Shown: positions 13,254-22,334, numbered from the stretch's first letter. The stretch is DNA of 64,000 bases from Arenimonas caeni (GCF_003024235.1 NZ_KZ679087.1:62001-126000); one strand, 5' to 3'. The notes: generated by a model not told the origin, from the sequence alone. Numbers and translations are program-made.

Positions 13254-14696
13254 ATGACCTCCCCGCTTGCCCTGGCGCAGTCGCGCCTGCTCACCCCCAC
13301 CGGGCTCGGCCTGGACGCGCTCGACGACGCCTTCGGCCGTCTGATGGGCCCGGGCGTGGATTTCGGCGACCTGTATTTCCAGCACAGCCGGCGCGAGGGC
13401 TGGGTGGTCGAGGATGGCATCGTCAAGGACGGCTCGCATTCGATCGAACAGGGCGTGGGCGTGCGCGCGGTGAGCGGCGAGAAGACCGGCTTCGCCTATT
13501 CCGACGACATCCGCGCCGAGGCCCTGCTCGAATCGGCGGCGGCCGCGCGCGCGATCAGTCGCGACGGCCGGCCCCGGGACGCGGGCCAGCGGGTGGTGGT
13601 GCCGGGCCGCGCGCTGTATCCGGCGCTCGACCCGGTCGAGGGCATGCCCGCAGACGCCAAGATCGCCGCGCTGCGCGAGGTCGACCAGTGGCTGCGCGAC
13701 GCCGACCCGCGCGTCCGGCAGGTGGTCGTCAGCCTCTCTGGCGGCGTGGACACCGTGCTCGTGGCGCGCAGCGACGGCGTGCTCGCCGCCGACGTGCGGC
13801 CGCTGGTGCGCTTCAACGTGCAGGTGATCGTCGAACAGGGCGGCCGGCGCGAGCAGGGCTACGCCGGCGCCGGCGGGCGCTACGGCTACGAGGTGCTGCT
13901 GGCGGGCGACAAGCCGCGCGAGGTGGCGCGCGAGGCGCTGCGCCAGGCCCTGGTGGCGCTGGAAGCGGGCGACGCCCCGGCCGGCACCATGCCGGTGGTG
14001 CTGGGCCCGGGCTGGCCGGGCGTGCTGCTGCACGAGGCCGTCGGCCACGGCCTGGAGGGCGACTTCAACCGCAAGGGCACCTCGGTCTACGCCGGCCGCA
14101 TCGGCGAGCGCGTGGCGGCCCCCGGCGTGACCATCGTCGACGACGGCACCCTGGCCGGGCGCCGCGGCTCGCTCAACATCGACGACGAGGGCACGCCGAC
14201 GCAGTGCACCACGCTGATCGAGGACGGCATCCTGCGCGGCTACCTGCAGGACACGCTCAACGCGCGCCTGATGGGCATGGCGCCGACCGGCAACGGCCGC
14301 CGCGAGAGTTTCGCGCAGCTGACCATGCCGCGCATGACCAATACCTACATGCTCGCCGGCTCGCACGACCCGGGCGAGATCATCGCCTCGGTCGAAAAGG
14401 GCCTTTACGCGCCGAACTTCGGCGGCGGCCAGGTCGACATCACCAGCGGCAAGTTCGTGTTCTCGGCCACCGAGGCCTACCTGATCGAAAACGGCCGCAT
14501 CACCCGCCCGGTCAAGGGCGCCACGCTGATCGGCAACGGCCCCGAGGCCATGACCCGCGTCTCGATGGTCGGCAACGACCTCAAGCTCGACGAGGGCGTG
14601 GGCATCTGCGGCAAGGACGGCCAGTCGGTGCCCGTCGGCGTCGGCCAGCCGACCCTGCGCATCGACGCCATGACCGTCGGCGGCACCCGGGCGTGA
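13254..14696 (+). CDS. tldD: Metalloprotease TldD
   Basis: Catalytic subunit of the TldD/TldE (PmbA) heterodimeric zinc protease, which degrades small peptides and matures some modified peptides. The 480-residue product carries the HExxxH zinc motif as HEAVGH at residues 260-265, followed by [19 protein letters not shown]. Length matches E. coli TldD (481). Its partner pmbA lies 584 nt downstream, with darP transcribed in the opposite direction between them. Confidence 0.96.
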   Translation: MTSPLALAQSRLLTPTGLGLDALDDAFGRLMGPGVDFGDLYFQHSRREGWVVEDGIVKDGSHSIEQGVGVRAVSGEKTGFAYSDDIRAEALLESAAAARAISRDGRPRDAGQRVVVPGRALYPALDPVEGMPADAKIAALREVDQWLRDADPRVRQVVVSLSGGVDTVLVARSDGVLAADVRPLVRFNVQVIVEQGGRREQGYAGAGGRYGYEVLLAGDKPREVAREALRQALVALEAGDAPAGTMPVVLGPGWPGVLLHEAVGHGLEGDFNRKGTSVYAGRIGERVAAPGVTIVDDGTLAGRRGSLNIDDEGTPTQCTTLIEDGILRGYLQDTLNARLMGMAPTGNGRRESFAQLTMPRMTNTYMLAGSHDPGEIIASVEKGLYAPNFGGGQVDITSGKFVFSATEAYLIENGRITRPVKGATLIGNGPEAMTRVSMVGNDLKLDEGVGICGKDGQSVPVGVGQPTLRIDAMTVGGTRA

Positions 14697-14701
14697 GTGC
14701 C

Positions 14702-15244
14702 TCAGTCGCCGTCCGGCGAATCGGCGAGCAGGTCGCGCAGTTCGCGGAAGAGTTCGCGGTAGGCGTGCGGCGGCTTGTTCTTGAGTTTTTCCTGGTGCGC
14801 ATTGCGCGCCAGCTGGCGCAGGTGCTGGCGGTCGGCCGTCGGGTGCTCGGCGAGCAGTTCGGCCAGGGCCGCGTCGCCTTCGTCGACCAGGCGGTCGCGC
14901 CAGTGCTCGACCCGGTGCAGGGCCTGGGCCTCGCGCCGGTGGTCGGCGCGGTCGTGGTCGAGCGCGGCGCGGATCAGCGCCAGGGCCTCGTCGTCCTCGC
15001 GCCGCATGTGCTTGGCCAGGAACTGGATCTGGCGTTTGCGGGCGATCTGCGCGGTGATCCTGCGCGAGGCCAGCACCAGCTCGCGCAGGTCCTCGTCCAT
15101 CGGGATCTGGGCGATGCGGGCCTCGCTCTGCTCGACCAGGCGGCGCGCCAGGTCCAGCACTTCCAGCGCCTCGCGGCGGCGTTCGCTGCGGCTGGGGCCG
15201 AAGTCGCCCGCCTCGTCGTCGTCGAATTGATCGTCCTGTTGCAT
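14702..15244 (-). CDS. darP: Ribosome-associated protein DarP (YjgA, DUF615)
   Basis: Late 50S-subunit biogenesis factor. The 180-residue product is highly charged and helical, with the family core RSERRREALEVLDLARRL and the C-terminal RQLARNAHQEKLKNKPPHAYRELFRELR. Both ends are typical of the DUF615 family. It converges with tldD (6-nt gap) and diverges from pmbA (35-nt gap), the latter arrangement being conserved with E. coli yjgA-pmbA. The start is the only ATG that keeps the acidic N-terminus MQQDDQFDDDE. Confidence 0.94.
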   Translation of the reverse strand: MQQDDQFDDDEAGDFGPSRSERRREALEVLDLARRLVEQSEARIAQIPMDEDLRELVLASRRITAQIARKRQIQFLAKHMRREDDEALALIRAALDHDRADHRREAQALHRVEHWRDRLVDEGDAALAELLAEHPTADRQHLRQLARNAHQEKLKNKPPHAYRELFRELRDLLADSPDGD

Positions 15245-15279
15245 CGTCCACCTTCCTTCCGGAGCGAAAGGATACGCCC

Positions 15280-16638
15280 ATGAGCCCTGCCATCGCAGCC
15301 ACCGACGATTCCGCCCCGCGCCTGGCGCGCCTGTCCGAGGCCGCCCGCGAGGTGCTGCGCCTGGCCGCCGCCCGTGGCGCCAGCCAGGCCGACGTGCTGC
15401 TCAACGACGACACCGGCCTGTCGGTGAACGTGCGCATGGGCGAGGTCGAGACCGTCGAGCGCACCCGCGACCGGGGCGTGGCGGTGACCGTCTATTTCGG
15501 CAACCGCAAGGGCAACGCCAGCACCGCCGACCTGCAGCCGGGCAGCCTGGAGGCCACCGTCGAGCAGGCCTGCGCCATCGCCCGCCACACCGAACCCGAC
15601 CCCTGCAACGGCCTGGCCGACGCCGACCGCATGGCCACCGAGGTACGCGAATTCGACGGCTGGCACCCGTGGACGCTCGACGCCGACGGCGCCATCGCCC
15701 TGGCGCTGGAGGCCGAGGCCGCGGGCCGCGAGGCCGATGCCCGCATCGCCAATTCCGACGGCGCCTCGGTGCACACCGGCGACAGCGTGTCGGTTTACGC
15801 CAACAGCCATGGCTTCCTGGGCGCCGAGCGCGGCACCAGCCACTCGATCAGCCTTTCGCTGATCGCCGGCCGCGGCGACCGCATGCAGCGCGATTACTGG
15901 TACACCAGCGCGCTCTCGCCTGACGACCTCGAGTCGCCGGTGCAGGTGGGCCGCAAGGCCGCCGAACGCACCGTGGCCCGGCTCGGGCCGCGGCCGATCC
16001 GCACCGGCGAGTACCCGGTGCTGTTCGTGCCGGAGATGGCGCGAAGCTTCGTAGGCCACCTGCTGGGCGCGGTGTCGGGCGGCGCGCTCTACCGCAAGGC
16101 CAGCTTCCTGCTCGACCACGCCGGCAAGCGGATCTTCCCCGACTGGCTGGGCATCGAGGAGCGCCCGCACCTGCCGCGCGGCCTGCGCTCGACCAGCTTC
16201 GACCACGAGGGCGTGGCCACGGTCGATTCCGACCTGGTGCGGGACGGCGTGCTCGTGCGCTACCTGCTCTCGAGCTACTCGGCGCGCAAGCTGGGCCTGC
16301 AGAGCACCGGCAATGCCGGCGGCGTGCACAACCTCCGGGTCGGCGCCAATGCCCGCGACCTCGACGAGATGGTGCGCGGCATGGGCACCGGCCTGCTGGT
16401 GACCGAGATGATGGGGCAGGGCGCCAACACCGTCACCGGCGATTACTCGCGTGGCGCCTCGGGTTTCTGGGTCGAGGACGGCCGCATCGTGCACCCGGTG
16501 GACGAACTCACCATCGCCGGCCGCCTGCCCGAGATGTTCCAGTCCATCGAGGCCATCGGCGCCGACGTCGACCCGCGCTCGCACATCGCCATGGGCTCGC
16601 TGCTGATCGGGCGGATGATGGTGGCCGGCGAGGCGTGA
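15280..16638 (+). CDS. pmbA: Metalloprotease subunit PmbA (TldE)
   Basis: Partner of TldD in the TldD/E protease; this subunit lacks the zinc-binding motif. The 452-residue product shows the family fold with LSVNVRMGEVETVERTRDRG near the N-terminus and RKASFLLDHAGKRIFPD in the C-terminal half. The terminal GSLLIGRMMVAGEA is also family-typical. Homologues are 446-456 residues. AAAGG lies 8 nt before the ATG. Confidence 0.95.
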   Translation: MSPAIAATDDSAPRLARLSEAAREVLRLAAARGASQADVLLNDDTGLSVNVRMGEVETVERTRDRGVAVTVYFGNRKGNASTADLQPGSLEATVEQACAIARHTEPDPCNGLADADRMATEVREFDGWHPWTLDADGAIALALEAEAAGREADARIANSDGASVHTGDSVSVYANSHGFLGAERGTSHSISLSLIAGRGDRMQRDYWYTSALSPDDLESPVQVGRKAAERTVARLGPRPIRTGEYPVLFVPEMARSFVGHLLGAVSGGALYRKASFLLDHAGKRIFPDWLGIEERPHLPRGLRSTSFDHEGVATVDSDLVRDGVLVRYLLSSYSARKLGLQSTGNAGGVHNLRVGANARDLDEMVRGMGTGLLVTEMMGQGANTVTGDYSRGASGFWVEDGRIVHPVDELTIAGRLPEMFQSIEAIGADVDPRSHIAMGSLLIGRMMVAGEA

Positions 16639-16652
16639 CGGCCGTCACGAGG

Positions 16653-16667
16653 GGAGAATAATTCTCA
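16653..16667. promoter_or_regulatory. Fur-like box
   Basis: The sequence GGAGAATAATTCTCA is a 7-1-7 palindrome that matches the Fur consensus form TGAGAATNATTCTCA at every specified base except the first. It lies 14 nt after the pmbA stop and about 95 nt before the DUF4282 gene, upstream of a possible -10 (TAGATT, 16691-16696). A larger inverted repeat (GAGGGGA at 16649-16655, TCCCCTC at 16672-16678) encloses it, so a pmbA 3' hairpin is an alternative reading. Confidence 0.45.
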
Positions 16668-16761
16668 GGCGTCCCCTCCGGGTTTCCGCCTAGATTCGCC
16701 TGGCGGGCTCCTTGCATGGCCCGCTCAAAGGCCCGCGCCGCGGGCGATACCAGGGGGAGAC

Positions 16762-17034
16762 ATGCGGGAATTCTTTTTCTTCGATTCGATGATCACGCCG
16801 AAGGTCATCACGTTCGTCTATTGGCTGCTGCTTGCCGCCGTGGCCCTCGGCGGCCTCATGGGCGTCTTTTCTGCCTTCGGCACGATGAAGTACAGCGTGT
16901 GGGCCGGCCTCGGCTCGCTGGTCCTCGTGCCGGTCGGCGTCATCCTCGGCGTGATCGGTGCGCGCATTTACTGCGAGCTGATGATCGTACTGTTCCGCGT
17001 CTATGAAACCCTGGTCCAGATCCGTGACAAGTAA
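16762..17034 (+). CDS. DUF4282 family small membrane protein
   Basis: A 90-residue inner-membrane protein with two transmembrane segments (about residues 14-37 and 43-66) and a conserved pattern after the second, RIYCELMIVLFRVYETL, typical of DUF4282. Function is unknown in the family. A strong ribosome-binding site (GGGGGAGA) precedes the ATG. The end overlaps the next reading frame by 32 nt, so the two are probably co-translated. A Fur-like box lies upstream. Confidence 0.8.
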   Translation: MREFFFFDSMITPKVITFVYWLLLAAVALGGLMGVFSAFGTMKYSVWAGLGSLVLVPVGVILGVIGARIYCELMIVLFRVYETLVQIRDK

Positions 17035-17386
17035 TCGCGCCGTCCGTAGGCCCGCGAGGGCGGCCGTCGCCGCGCTCGCCGTGCTGGTTCCGCTCGGCCT
17101 GCTTTCCGGCTGCGGTGCCATGGGTGGCCTGCCCACCTGCGGGGGGTCGGACACGAAGGACCTCGTCGGTGAAATCGTCAACGACATGCTCGACGAGGCC
17201 GGCTTCGAGGACGAGCGGTTCGTGCGCCTGAGGGATATCGAGGAGCTCGGGTACAACCCGAAGGACGAGCTGCGCTCGTGCTACGCCGTCCTGGTGACGA
17301 CGGACGGCGAGGCCGAGGTGCAGTACTCCATCCGATGGACCGACAAGGCCAAGGGCGAGTACTGGGTGGAAGCCTCCATCCTCTAG
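17003..17386 (+). CDS. Putative lipoprotein of unknown function
   Basis: A 127-residue predicted lipoprotein. After a basic N-terminus comes the hydrophobic segment AAVAALAVLVPLGLLSGC with a lipobox whose cysteine is residue 37. The mature part is acidic and contains two further cysteines, GLPTCGGSDT and ELRSCYAVL, that could form a disulphide. The ATG at 17003 overlaps the DUF4282 gene by 32 nt; a GTG at 17024 would shorten the overlap and give a more usual signal peptide. I do not recognise the family. Confidence 0.65.
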   Translation: MKPWSRSVTSNRAVRRPARAAVAALAVLVPLGLLSGCGAMGGLPTCGGSDTKDLVGEIVNDMLDEAGFEDERFVRLRDIEELGYNPKDELRSCYAVLVTTDGEAEVQYSIRWTDKAKGEYWVEASIL

Positions 17387-17492
17387 TCCCCGGCCATCCG
17401 GACTGGCCTGGCCGGGACCGCCGCTCGGGCCAGCCATACGCACCCTTCCTGCCATCCGGCGGGAGGGGGCCTTCGCGTGGCCGGGGCGCGGC

Positions 17493-17524
17493 TTGACACT
17501 GTCTTCACGAGACCGGACAGTGTC
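17493..17524 (+). promoter_or_regulatory. Promoter with overlapping inverted-repeat operator
   Basis: A consensus -35 TTGACA (17493-17498) is followed at 17 nt by a poor -10 GACAGT (17516-17521). A perfect 9-bp inverted repeat, GACACTGTC (17495-17503) and GACAGTGTC (17516-17524), overlaps both elements with a 12-nt centre. This looks like an operator for a dimeric regulator of the DUF4870 gene 45 nt downstream. The spacing does not fit LexA (CTGT-N8-ACAG). Confidence 0.5.
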
Positions 17525-17568
17525 CGGGTCGCGGCGCGTGGTGTGCCGCCCTGACCCAGGGGAATGCA

Positions 17569-17934
17569 ATGAGCGAAGTGAGCCAAGACGACAAGACCAT
17601 GGGCCTGGTCGCCCATCTCTCCGCACTGGTGACGATCGGCCCGCTGATCATGTGGCTGATCCACAAGGACAAGCCCGAGCGCGCCTTCGTGACCGAGCAC
17701 TCCAAGGAGGCGCTCAACTTCGTCATCACGCTCTGGATCATCATGATCGGCGTGTTCATCATCAGCGCCATCCTGGGCTTCATCCCGGTGCTGGGCTGGA
17801 TCGCCGCCATCCTGATCTGGCTGGCCATGATGGCCGTCGGCATCGCCGCGTTCGTATTCATCATCCTGGCGGCCATCGCGGCCAACAAGGGCAATGAATA
17901 CCGCTATCCGTTCGCGCTGCGCCTGATCGCCTGA
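17569..17934 (+). CDS. DUF4870 (Tic20-like) membrane protein
   Basis: A 121-residue membrane protein with the DUF4870 pattern: an N-terminal LVAHLSALVTIGPLIMWLIH segment, HSKEALNFVIT, and two further transmembrane helices ending in NKGNEYRYPFALRLI. Proteins of this family are small four-helix membrane proteins of unknown role. AGGGGA precedes the ATG. The gene has its own promoter and terminator and so looks monocistronic. Confidence 0.85.
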   Translation: MSEVSQDDKTMGLVAHLSALVTIGPLIMWLIHKDKPERAFVTEHSKEALNFVITLWIIMIGVFIISAILGFIPVLGWIAAILIWLAMMAVGIAAFVFIILAAIAANKGNEYRYPFALRLIA

Positions 17935-17958
17935 TCGCGGCGCCAGCAGTGGAGGAGG

Positions 17959-17985
17959 AAGGCGGCCCCCGGGCCGCCTTTTTCT
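17959..17985 (+). terminator. Rho-independent terminator after the DUF4870 gene
   Basis: An 8-bp stem AAGGCGGC/GCCGCCTT with a six-base loop (CCCCGG) is followed by TTTCTT. It lies 25 nt after the stop codon. Confidence 0.8.
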
Positions 17986-18133
17986 TGGCCGGCCTTCGCC
18001 GCTGCCGGGCCGGTGCAGGTCCGCTTCCATGAGCGTCCCCCGGCCCCGGAAAGAGGCCTTCATCACGCCTGGGACTTTTTCTTTCGCGCCGGCCTCCTGC
18101 TTCGATGTAGCGTGGTCCGAACAAGGGGGTGGC

Positions 18134-19075
18134 ATGTCGGTACAGGATGCATATTGCGTCGTTCTTACGGGCGATCTCGAGCCAGGCGCCGACGCATCGA
18201 CGGCGTGGGACGGCGCGTCGAAGCTGCTGGGGCTGGAGGCTCCGGCGTTCGAATCGGACATCCTCGGCCGCGCTCCCCTGGTGCTCGAAGGCGAAGGCCG
18301 GGCGGCCGAGATGGAGTCGCGCGCCGCCAGGCTCAGGCAGTGCGGCGTATCGGCCGTGTGCCTGAAGCTGGGGGCGCCGATGGTGCGCATCCGCCGGGGC
18401 GGGCGATTGCTCGGACCGGTGCCGCAGCCCTTTGCCCTGCGCGTCCTGCGCGAGGGCGACGCCATCGAGCCGGATGCGGCGCCGGGGGCGCCACCCTCCG
18501 CGGCTCCCGGGCCGCAGGCCGTGCCGCCACCGCCCCTCGCGGTTTGGCTCTCCCGCGCAGGCACGAGTTACGGGCCCTATACGCTGGGGCAGCTGAGGGG
18601 ATGGCTGCAGGAAGGATCCGTGTCACGCATGGATTTCGCCAGCACGGACGGCACGGCCTGGGTTCCGCTGGGCAGCCTGCTGGGAAGTCCGGCCGCGCCT
18701 GCCCTGGTTGCGCGGGAAAGCTCCGACGAGGCGACCATCCGGCGCATTGCCGAGTACGAACGCATCTCGGCGATCGTGTGGACGGTCATCGCCGTCGTCC
18801 AGATCCTCACGCTGGTGGCCATCATCGCCGGCCTCTGGAACCTCTATGCGGCCTGGACGCGGTTCCGCATCGTTCCGCATATCCACGCCCGCAACTGCCA
18901 GGTGCCCGAGGCTTTCGAGAGCATCACCGGGCTGGTGGTCATCGGCCTGATCAATCTCTTCCTCGGCGGCGTGGTCGGCGTGGTCGGCATCGTGCTCGAC
19001 TTCGTCGTACGCGACCACGTCCTGAAGAACCGCCACCTTTTCGACCAGGTGTCCGACGAGCAGTTGCCGGTCTAG
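18134..19075 (+). CDS. GYF_2-domain membrane protein
   Basis: A 313-residue protein. The N-terminal 100 residues are unassigned and have a compact alpha/beta look. A Pro/Ala-rich linker (about 115-138) leads to a GYF_2 (DUF4339) domain at about 140-190, with YGPYTLGQLRGWLQEG and DGTAWVPL. Two transmembrane helices close the protein (about 215-240 and 262-292). GYF_2 domains are thought to bind proline-rich partners and often occur in membrane proteins of unknown role. I chose the ATG at 18134 because GGGGGT lies just upstream; an earlier in-frame ATG at 18029 has no ribosome-binding site. Confidence 0.7.
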   Translation: MSVQDAYCVVLTGDLEPGADASTAWDGASKLLGLEAPAFESDILGRAPLVLEGEGRAAEMESRAARLRQCGVSAVCLKLGAPMVRIRRGGRLLGPVPQPFALRVLREGDAIEPDAAPGAPPSAAPGPQAVPPPPLAVWLSRAGTSYGPYTLGQLRGWLQEGSVSRMDFASTDGTAWVPLGSLLGSPAAPALVARESSDEATIRRIAEYERISAIVWTVIAVVQILTLVAIIAGLWNLYAAWTRFRIVPHIHARNCQVPEAFESITGLVVIGLINLFLGGVVGVVGIVLDFVVRDHVLKNRHLFDQVSDEQLPV

Positions 19076-19113
19076 GCCGGGTGGTTTTCCCCACACGTGA
19101 ACTGGAGAAGAAA

Positions 19114-19500
19114 TTGACCGGCATGAAGCGACTCCTTGGCTGGGCCCTGCAGGTCCTGGCCGCCGTGGCCTTCGTCGTATTCCTCTTCCAGTCCAAGTCG
19201 CAGGGGTTCGGGGCGACGACCGTGGGAGGCCTCCTCGTTTCCGCGGTCACGGCGGTCTACGGGCGGACATTCTTCTCAGAGCGCAGGGAAGGAGAGGCGG
19301 ATGCGGTGTCCCAGAGGCGAGGCGCGAAACGCATCGGTTGGGTCGGCGGCCTCGTTTCCGTACCGGTGCTGGTCGGCCTGATGATGGGTCAGGGTGCGGA
19401 ATTCGGCGCCGCCGCCATCATGGCCGCGTTCGGGGGCGCGGCCGCCGGGTTGCTCTGCTGGATCCTCGCGGCCTTCTGGATGAACAGCGCGCCGAAGTAG
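19114..19500 (+). CDS. Hypothetical small membrane protein
   Basis: A 128-residue protein with about four hydrophobic segments (LLGWALQVLAAVAFVVFLF, VGGLLVSAVTAVYG, VGGLVSVPVLVGLMMG, GAAAGLLCWILAAFWM) and a charged loop between the second and third. I recognise no family. I use the TTG at 19114 because GGAGAAG lies 5 nt upstream; the ATG at 19123 is the alternative. It begins 38 nt after the GYF_2 gene and converges with ispA. Confidence 0.6.
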   Translation: MTGMKRLLGWALQVLAAVAFVVFLFQSKSQGFGATTVGGLLVSAVTAVYGRTFFSERREGEADAVSQRRGAKRIGWVGGLVSVPVLVGLMMGQGAEFGAAAIMAAFGGAAAGLLCWILAAFWMNSAPK

Positions 19501-19524
19501 GCGGCCGCTGCGCCAGACGGCAGG

Positions 19525-20406
19525 TCAGTGCTGCCGCTCCACCGCAAGGCGGCCGAGCGCCAGCAGGGCGCTGGTGTCGCCCGCCAGCCGCCCGAGCGCG
19601 TCGACCATGCCATCGGCCTGCACGCGCAGAGCCTGCCTGGCACCGTCCACGCCCAGCAGGGCGGGATAGGTGGACTTGGCCTGCGCCGCGTCCTTGCCGG
19701 CGGTCTTGCCGAGCTGTTCGCTGCTGGCTTCGATGTCGAGCAGGTCGTCGCGGATCTGGAAGGCCAGGCCCAGGGCCGAGGCGTAGTCGTCGAGCGCGGC
19801 CAGGGTGGCGGCGTCGGCGTGGCCGGCCAGCGCGCCCAGGCGCACGGCGGCGCGGATCAGCGCGCCGGTCTTGAGCGCGTGCAGGCGTTCGAGTTCGGCC
19901 AGCGCCAGCGCATTGCCGGTGCCGTCCATGTCCAGGGCCTGGCCGCCGCACATGCCGGCGGCGCCGGTGGCCTGGGCGAGGCAGGCCAGCCAGCCCACGC
20001 GCAGCCCATCGTGGGCGCGCGTTTCCTCGGCCAGCACGGTGAAGGCCAGCGCCTGCAGCGCGTCGCCGGCGAGGATGGCGGTGGCTTCGTCGAAGGCGAC
20101 GTGTACGGTGGGCCGGCCGCGGCGCAGGTCGTCGTCGTCCATGGCCGGCAGGTCGTCGTGCACCAGCGAAAAGGCGTGCACCAGTTCGACCGCGGCGGCC
20201 GGCGCGTCGAGCAGGGATTCGTCGGCGCCGGTGGCTGCACCGGCGGCGTACACCAGCAGCGGACGCAGGCGCTTGCCGCCGCCGAGCACGGCGTGTCGCA
20301 TGGCGCGGTGCAGGCCCTGCGGGGATTGGTCGGAGGCCGGCAGCGCGGCCTCGAGGCGGGCCTCGACGCGCTGCAGCCAGCGCGCCAGGCGCGGCTCAGC
20401 CTGCAT
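19525..20406 (-). CDS. ispA: Farnesyl diphosphate synthase
   Basis: Condenses dimethylallyl and isopentenyl diphosphates to farnesyl diphosphate, the precursor that UppS (also in this window) extends to undecaprenyl diphosphate. The 293-residue product has both aspartate-rich motifs: the first with D84, D85 and D90 in [15 protein letters not shown], the second DDLLD (D220, D221, D224). GGGKRLRP is the diphosphate-binding segment. Its start overlaps the end of xseB by 11 nt. The dxs gene that often follows is absent here. Confidence 0.95.
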   Translation of the reverse strand: MQAEPRLARWLQRVEARLEAALPASDQSPQGLHRAMRHAVLGGGKRLRPLLVYAAGAATGADESLLDAPAAAVELVHAFSLVHDDLPAMDDDDLRRGRPTVHVAFDEATAILAGDALQALAFTVLAEETRAHDGLRVGWLACLAQATGAAGMCGGQALDMDGTGNALALAELERLHALKTGALIRAAVRLGALAGHADAATLAALDDYASALGLAFQIRDDLLDIEASSEQLGKTAGKDAAQAKSTYPALLGVDGARQALRVQADGMVDALGRLAGDTSALLALGRLAVERQH

Positions 20407-20653
20407 CGGGAGCGAAGGGCTGGGCGCTGTCGGGATCGGCCGGGTCGGTGAGCAGCCGGACCCGCAGTTCGGCCTGCTCGAGTGCGCCCTGGCACTGCCG
20501 GTAAAGGTTCACGCCGCGTTCGTAGGCCGCGAGCGACTCGTCGAGCGACATTTCGCCCTTTTCCATCTTCTGGACGAGCTGCTCGAGCTCGTCGAGCGAG
20601 GATTCGAACTGCGCGACGGGCGACGGCGGCGGTGCGGGGGTCTTGGCGGCCAT
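20396..20653 (-). CDS. xseB: Exodeoxyribonuclease VII small subunit
   Basis: Small subunit of exonuclease VII, which degrades single-stranded DNA together with XseA. The 85-residue product carries the signature [20 protein letters not shown] followed by [20 protein letters not shown]. The start at 20653 ([10 protein letters not shown]) is the first ATG; the frame is open a little further upstream with only a TTG. The gene overlaps ispA, the normal xseB-ispA pair. Confidence 0.95.
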   Translation of the reverse strand: MAAKTPAPPPSPVAQFESSLDELEQLVQKMEKGEMSLDESLAAYERGVNLYRQCQGALEQAELRVRLLTDPADPDSAQPFAPDAG

Positions 20654-20716
20654 CCACGAAGTTTGCTGGCTCCCGCCCCACTGGGTCAACGGGCTGTTTT
20701 TTGCCGCAACCGCTCC

Positions 20717-22024
20717 TCAGCCCACGATCCAGCGCAGCCGGACGGCGCGGGTGGCGAGCCAGTCGGCGAGGAGGGCGGAGATGATGAGGTCGCCGGCGGC
20801 GAGCAGGGTGCCGTCATCGGCCGAGAGCAGGGGCAGGCGGGCGCGCTCCCAGGGCGGGACGCCGAGGTCCTGCAGGGCGTGCTTGAGTTCGCTGTGGTGC
20901 TGGCGGCCGGGCAGCACCAGGCGTTCGCCGCCCTGGCGGGCGTGCACGCGCAACGGCCGGTCGAAGCGGGCCGGCGGCTCCAGCGACAGGGTGTCGCCGG
21001 TGGGCAGGGCCAGCGGGCTTTCGCCGCTCCACTGCGCCGACCAGTCGGCCGGCAGCGCCGGACGCTCCGGGCCGGCGTGCAGCAGGTCGCGCCAGCGGTG
21101 GATGACGGCGCCGGACCACGCGAAACGGGCGCTGGCGTCGGGGCGCGCCGGCAACAGCTCGGCCCCGATCGTCGCCGTGGCATCGGCCGGCAGCGGCGGT
21201 AGCCCCAGGCCGGCGAGCCAGGCGCGCAGCAGGCGCGCGCGCCAGGCCGGCGGCTCGGCAAGCAGTGCCGGCACCGACAGCGTCGCCGGGTCCAGTCCCT
21301 GCACCTGCGCCAGGCGTCGCGCATCCTCGCCGGCCAGCAGGTCGGCCTGGGTGGCCAGCAGCGCCGCGCTTCGGGCCAGGGCGGCACCGGCCTGCGGCCA
21401 GCGCTCCTGCAGCCGCGGCAGCACGTGGTGGCGCAGGAAGTTGCGGTCGTGCCGGTCGCTGGCGTTGGACGGATCCTCGACCCAGTGCAGCGCGTGCCGG
21501 CGGGCATAGGATTCGATCCAGGCACGCGGTCGCTCCAGCAGCGGCCGCCAGAGCCAGCCGCTGCCGAAGGGTCGGATCGGCCGCATCGCAGCCAGCCCGT
21601 CGCCGGCGCCCCGCAGCAGGCGCAGCAGCACGGTTTCTGCCTGGTCGTCGCGGTGGTGGGCCAGGGCCAGTACTTCGCCCGGGCGCTGCAGCTCGGCGAA
21701 TGCCGCGTACCGGGCATCGCGTGCCGCGGCCTCCAGCCCCTCGCCGGCGTCGCGCACGACGACGCGCCGGAGCATCATCTCCAGGCCAAGCGCCTCGCAG
21801 TTCGAACGGCAGGCCTCGGCCCATTCCGCCGATTGCGGGTGCAGGCCGTGGTCGACGTGGATCACCCGCAATCCGCGGGTCCGGAGTGCCGGCCCGGCGG
21901 CGAGCCAGTGCAGCAGGACGGTTGAATCGAGCCCCCCGCTGCAGGCGATCGCCACCGGACCCGTGCCGGGCGCAGCCGGCACCCCGGGTTCGCCAGCGCC
22001 AGTGTCCCGGCCTGGCGTCGCCAT
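20717..22024 (-). CDS. tilS: tRNA(Ile)-lysidine synthase
   Basis: Modifies C34 of the CAU-anticodon tRNA-Ile to lysidine, which switches both its codon and its amino-acid identity. The 435-residue product has the PP-loop motif SGGLDS at residues 29-34 near the N-terminus and then HVDHGLHPQSAEWA and ALAHHRDDQAETVLLRLLRG. The TilS substrate-binding and C-terminal domains follow. Length matches the E. coli protein (432). It lies downstream of accA, separated by one small membrane-protein gene. Confidence 0.95.
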   Translation of the reverse strand: MATPGRDTGAGEPGVPAAPGTGPVAIACSGGLDSTVLLHWLAAGPALRTRGLRVIHVDHGLHPQSAEWAEACRSNCEALGLEMMLRRVVVRDAGEGLEAAARDARYAAFAELQRPGEVLALAHHRDDQAETVLLRLLRGAGDGLAAMRPIRPFGSGWLWRPLLERPRAWIESYARRHALHWVEDPSNASDRHDRNFLRHHVLPRLQERWPQAGAALARSAALLATQADLLAGEDARRLAQVQGLDPATLSVPALLAEPPAWRARLLRAWLAGLGLPPLPADATATIGAELLPARPDASARFAWSGAVIHRWRDLLHAGPERPALPADWSAQWSGESPLALPTGDTLSLEPPARFDRPLRVHARQGGERLVLPGRQHHSELKHALQDLGVPPWERARLPLLSADDGTLLAAGDLIISALLADWLATRAVRLRWIVG

Positions 22025-22028
22025 GGGA

Positions 22029-22334
22029 TCAGCTGGCCTCGATTTCCAGGCCGCCTGCGAACCGCGCGGCCAGGTTGAAGAACAGCGCCGAGATCAGGCC
22101 GCCGATGAAACCGAGGATGCCGTAGAGGATCGGAAGCACGATCACCGCCGCCACGCCCAGGCCCATCATCATGCCGCCGCCCAGGGCGGCGTCGCCGGAG
22201 CCGGCCGCCATCATGGCGCCGCCGCCGATCAGGGCGAACAGCGCGTAAAGCAGGCCGAACAGCGCGCCGATGAGCGCGTACATGATCGCCATCAGCTTGC
22301 CCAGCGAAAGCACCCCGATTTTCCTGATCACCAT
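22029..22334 (-). CDS. Small membrane protein (DUF3566-like)
   Basis: A 101-residue protein with two or three long hydrophobic stretches rich in Gly and Met (about residues 13-45 and 54-85), ending in FFNLAARFAGGLEIEAS. The C-terminal NLAARFAGGLEIE pattern recalls DUF3566-type transmembrane proteins, but I cannot confirm this. It sits 4 nt before tilS and 55 nt after accA, so it may be co-transcribed with both. GGGAAG lies before the ATG. Confidence 0.65.
   Translation of the reverse strand: MVIRKIGVLSLGKLMAIMYALIGALFGLLYALFALIGGGAMMAAGSGDAALGGGMMMGLGVAAVIVLPILYGILGFIGGLISALFFNLAARFAGGLEIEAS

Noticed and set aside
17495-17524. LexA box
   Set aside because: The arms contain CTGT and ACAG, but they are 14 nt apart, not 8, and the sequence between is not AT-rich.
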